NCBI GenBank assembly: GCA_000231825.2
Contig: AFXF02001781.1
Location: forward strand, 124,001-188,000
Length of the DNA: 64,000 bases
Reading direction: 5' to 3'
Source of the DNA: Tetrahymena elliotti 4EA
Taxonomy: Eukaryota > Ciliophora > Oligohymenophorea > Hymenostomatida > Tetrahymenidae
The translations under genes and the position numbers were made by a program. Position 1 is the stretch's first letter. The number at the start of each line of letters is the position of its first letter. The notes below the pieces were generated by a model. It was not told the origin of the DNA. It did not search any database and saw nothing but the letters and a program-made list of their open reading frames with translations. This document shows positions 60,803-64,000 of this stretch, piece after piece.

Positions 60803-63043
60803 TTTTTGTTATTTTTTCTTACTTACTTTCTTTTTTTGAGAGTTTGGTGATTTTATTTTTTTTGAATTTTTAATTAAATAAATAAATACTTTTTATTTAA
60901 ATAGTTGTTTGCAAATTTAAACTTTTAATTAATCAAATAAAAAAGAAAGATACAGAGGACAGATTAATTAACTTTTTTCAAAAAAAAATATAAAGATAGA
61001 CAGTCTGTATCATAACAAACATTTAAATATTTTCTATTCATTATTCATGCATAAATTGTATTTTTTTATTTTTTTATTTTCTTGATTGTTATTTTTATTC
61101 GTTTTTTATCTTTAAATAAAAACATCTGCAAAATAAAAATAGCTTAAATTTTTAAATGATAAAATTCCCTAAATTACTAAATAACGATCTAAAATATATT
61201 TATTTTAAATCAGTTTTGATAAATGGTTAAAGCAATCAATAAATCTTCTTAAAATACCATATTTAAATTATTGTTTTAGTAAATTAGAAAATAGAACCTT
61301 ATTATATACTTGCTTATTAAGAATTTCCATATGATATTCACCTCAAAATTTATAGTTTTTTTATATATCCAGTGAAATGAGTATTCTATTCTAATTGAAT
61401 TTGATATGATTTTTATTATAAAAATAAACACTACATAATGAAGTGAGCTAACAAATCTTGTCTTGCTTGTAAAATATTCTAAGGTAAAAATGATAGACAT
61501 TTATTTTTAAAGTGGCATCAAGTCAAAAAATAATTTAATATTCAAGTTCTAGAACTACTCTAGACAATTTCTATTAAATTTATCCGATTTTAACGAAGGA
61601 AAACTCTTGGCAAATCTAATTTCTATTGAAGAAAAAACTTGAAATATATTTTTAATTAATTTTAGATACTCATTCTTTTTTTAAATTTTTTTCATTGAAT
61701 TTTAACTTATATTCACTTTTCACTGAAAAAGCATGAATTAATCTGAAAAAACTTTATTTTCTAAAGAAAAATTTTAAAATAGAAACAAGAAATTTCTTCA
61801 TGACTTATTTTATAAAAAAACTACATTCTAAATTGAAAAGATTATTTCATTTAAAATAAATTTTAATCTTTCATTATTTTAGTCCATGTAATTTCTTAAA
61901 GCAGTAAAAATATTAAGTAAATAAACATTCTTTTGACATCTCTAAAGATTGGTGTTGTTTTAGGGTACTTTAAAAGCATTTTATTTTTGAAATTATTCTA
62001 TGATATCTAAAAATACAATAGAATATTTTTAAATAAAAGTTATTAATAATCTCCTTAAATTTCATTTAAAGCTAGAATCAAAAGATGGAAAATATTTTAA
62101 AATATCTGCATAAATCTTAAGTTCATATTCTTTTCTTTCTTTGCTATTATTAGAAGATGAAATAGAAAAAAATCAACATTCGTTTTTGAATACCCTGAAG
62201 ACATTATCTACCTAAATTCTAATTAAAAAGCGTTTATAACTTGTAAAAAGATATTTACTTAATAGTTATCGACCAAGAATATTTGAAAATCTACCAGTTT
62301 TAAACAGTAGCAATGAGTTCTTAGTTTTTTTGATTAACTTAGAGTAATTTCAATCAATAACCTTAATTTTTTTTAAATTTTAATAATAATATGAAAGCTA
62401 ATTTATTTTTATCATTAAATAAAAATTAATTTTATCAAAAAGAAATAATAAATAGTAAATTTAATTATTGAATGAAAATTCGTTTGAAACATCTTAATAA
62501 CTCTTGAATAAATAGTAAAGAAAATTTTAACAAATTAAATTCATTTTTCAATGTTTTTTTTATAAAAAATTTCTTTAAAGAATATCATATTTTATCATTC
62601 CCAAATATTTTTATTTTTAAGATTAAATTTTTATAAATGATATATCTTAACTTAAAAATAATTTATTAATAATATATAGGAGATATCCTATAATAAATCA
62701 ATATTTAAAACAATAAAACAGCTCTTCTAAAAATTATAAAAATTAGGATAATAAAATAAAAAATAAGTACAAAATATTTTTTTAAAATTGATTTATGATA
62801 AGGTAGGTATTTAGTAAGATTTTTAAATATTCAGTATTAGTAAAGTAAAGTAAGTATGTTTGTAATATATAGTCATAAATATCAGTACATTAATTTAATG
62901 TATTTATATATTAAATATAATAATTAGATGTTTTGTTTTAGATATGTTAGTGTTTGTTTTTTTGTTTGCTTGTTTAGATCATAGTTTATATTCCACAAAT
63001 TATAAAACTGCCATTATTTTTTGATTAATTTTGTTAGTTGAAA
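60803..63043. other. 2.2-kb spacer
   Basis: AT-rich. An exact 8-bp inverted repeat, GATACAGA (60949-60956) and TCTGTATC (61004-61011), lies about 150-210 bp upstream of the filament protein start and might be regulatory. No gene was found in 61100-63040. Confidence 0.5.
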
Positions 63044-64000
63044 TCATTCTTTTTTAGAATGCATGTTAATTAATCTCTTTATTCTAACCATAAAATCTCC
63101 TGAATTTTGTTCATTTAATATCCAGTTATTTACAGCTGAATTTAGTAATGTTGAACTGCTGTCATCGTTTTTGAATTTGTATATATGGCCTTTAATGAAG
63201 ATTTTTTTGCTTTCTAAGCTAATGTTAGGAAGTGAATATATTTAGATTAAGGTTTTTTCATCTGCCCTTGAATCATCTGCTTTATACTATTTATAAATAA
63301 AATTTATTAAACTTTATTCTTGTTATAGATAATTTATAGACAATTTCTAAAAATGGAAAATAAATTTACAAGTTTTTCAAAGATAGAAAGAATAGTTTCT
63401 TCGTTTTGCTAGGAAATCTTTTAAATAAGGATTTATCTTAAGTATTTAATGACAACAGAATTAAGTAGAAAATGTGCTCTAAAGCAAACATATTCAATAG
63501 ATTCTTGAATAGGAAAAGAGTTTATCAGTATTAAAAATATCTATATTAAGTAGATTTCTTCTAATTTGATCTTTTTTTTTAGCATTTCATCCTTTATTTC
63601 TTGGATAAGAAGATTGTAAAAGCTATCTTGGATGGGAGTTTAGCTTTTTTAGGCAAATTTTTTTTGTATATATTCAATTATGTTAAAGGTAGAAGGTTTT
63701 AATTTAATCAACTCTGAAATTAAATGGTCTACTGATGTTTATATGCTTATGGAATCTCTTTTATTTTTTTCTTAAAAAATGCTTGTTTAAAAGCTTTGAG
63801 TAGAAATCTTGTAAAATTCATTGTAAATTTGGTTTATAAGAATTTTGAAATCTCTAGTCTCCTATTTTAAGCCCTTCTCAAATTCGTTTATTTTTTGAAT
63901 AAATTCATTGATCATGCTCTCTCGCTCTACTAAATTTCTTTATTTTTTAGATTAGAGATAGCTCCCTAGCCCTATTAAGCTTCCACAGAAGATAATAGTG
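63044..64000 (-). CDS. 3' part of an unknown gene, possible membrane anchor, runs off the window
   Basis: Partial; the 5' end lies beyond 64000. Exons seen are 63370-64000 and 63044-63286, with an 83-bp intron (63287-63369) in phase 0; stop TGA at 63044. The visible part begins with a hydrophobic, glycine-containing stretch (IIFCGSLIGLGSYL) followed by basic residues, like a membrane segment. The rest is helical with aliphatic residues and few glycines (YLIQIFLILINSFPI, CFRAHFLLNSVVIKYL). The C-terminus (NWILNEQNSGDFMVRIKRL) is more polar. A membrane anchor followed by a helical bundle recalls peroxin-3 in layout only; similarity is too weak to name it. A shorter intron ending at 63347 would also keep frame but would be only 23 bases. 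Confidence 0.7.

Noticed and set aside
1..64000. tRNA, rRNA, snRNA, telomerase RNA, CRISPR array or telomeric C4A2 repeats
   Set aside because: No T-arm, spliceosomal RNA signature, regular repeat-spacer array or telomeric repeats were found on either strand by eye.

Overview
The window reads as macronuclear DNA of an oligohymenophorean ciliate, most probably Tetrahymena or a close relative. Coding regions only make sense if TAA and TAG are read as glutamine and TGA is the single stop. Known proteins (RFC2, eIF2-beta, COQ6) come out intact that way, with conserved glutamines at TAA codons. The DNA is extremely AT-rich, spacers more so than exons. Introns are mostly about 50-100 bp, AT-rich, and run GT to AG. 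No telomere repeats, chromosome breakage sequence, tRNA, rRNA or CRISPR array was seen.

Layout, left to right. A START-domain protein (+) and a glutamine-rich unknown (-) are followed by a 3 kb spacer. Next comes a run of plus-strand genes: eIF2-beta, a 112-residue possibly mitochondrial protein, a small basic protein, an unknown protein with an acidic tail, the clamp-loader subunit RFC2, an adenosine-deaminase-like enzyme with an altered active site, a 2641-residue IQ-motif protein in 12 exons, and an 84-residue zinc-finger protein. A VPS9-domain (Rab5 GEF) gene (-) and a leucine-rich-repeat gene (+) come next, then a frame-broken gene remnant (-). After that are a 1494-residue protein with two cyclic-nucleotide-binding-like domains (+) and an RJL-family small GTPase (+). 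The last third is all minus strand: an actin-fragmin-kinase-like kinase with a glutamine-rich tail, a TFIIB-like factor, mitochondrial COQ6, a charged coiled-coil protein, a highly expressed-looking coiled-coil filament protein, and the 3' part of a gene that runs off the end.

There is no operon logic; each gene stands alone. Several genes fit the cell biology of a ciliate: cortex or cytoskeleton (filament protein, actin-fragmin-like kinase, IQ protein), membrane traffic (VPS9, START) and a cilium-associated GTPase (RJL). Exon structures were derived by hand from frame continuity, splice signals and family similarity. In every multi-exon model the exon lengths sum to a multiple of three.

The parts most worth a second look are the 142-residue super-repeat of the filament protein, the repeated IQ plus beta-rich modules of the giant protein, the GC-rich hairpin-rich island near 56.3-56.5 kb, the deaminase lacking its catalytic glutamate, and the frame-broken remnant near 37 kb.
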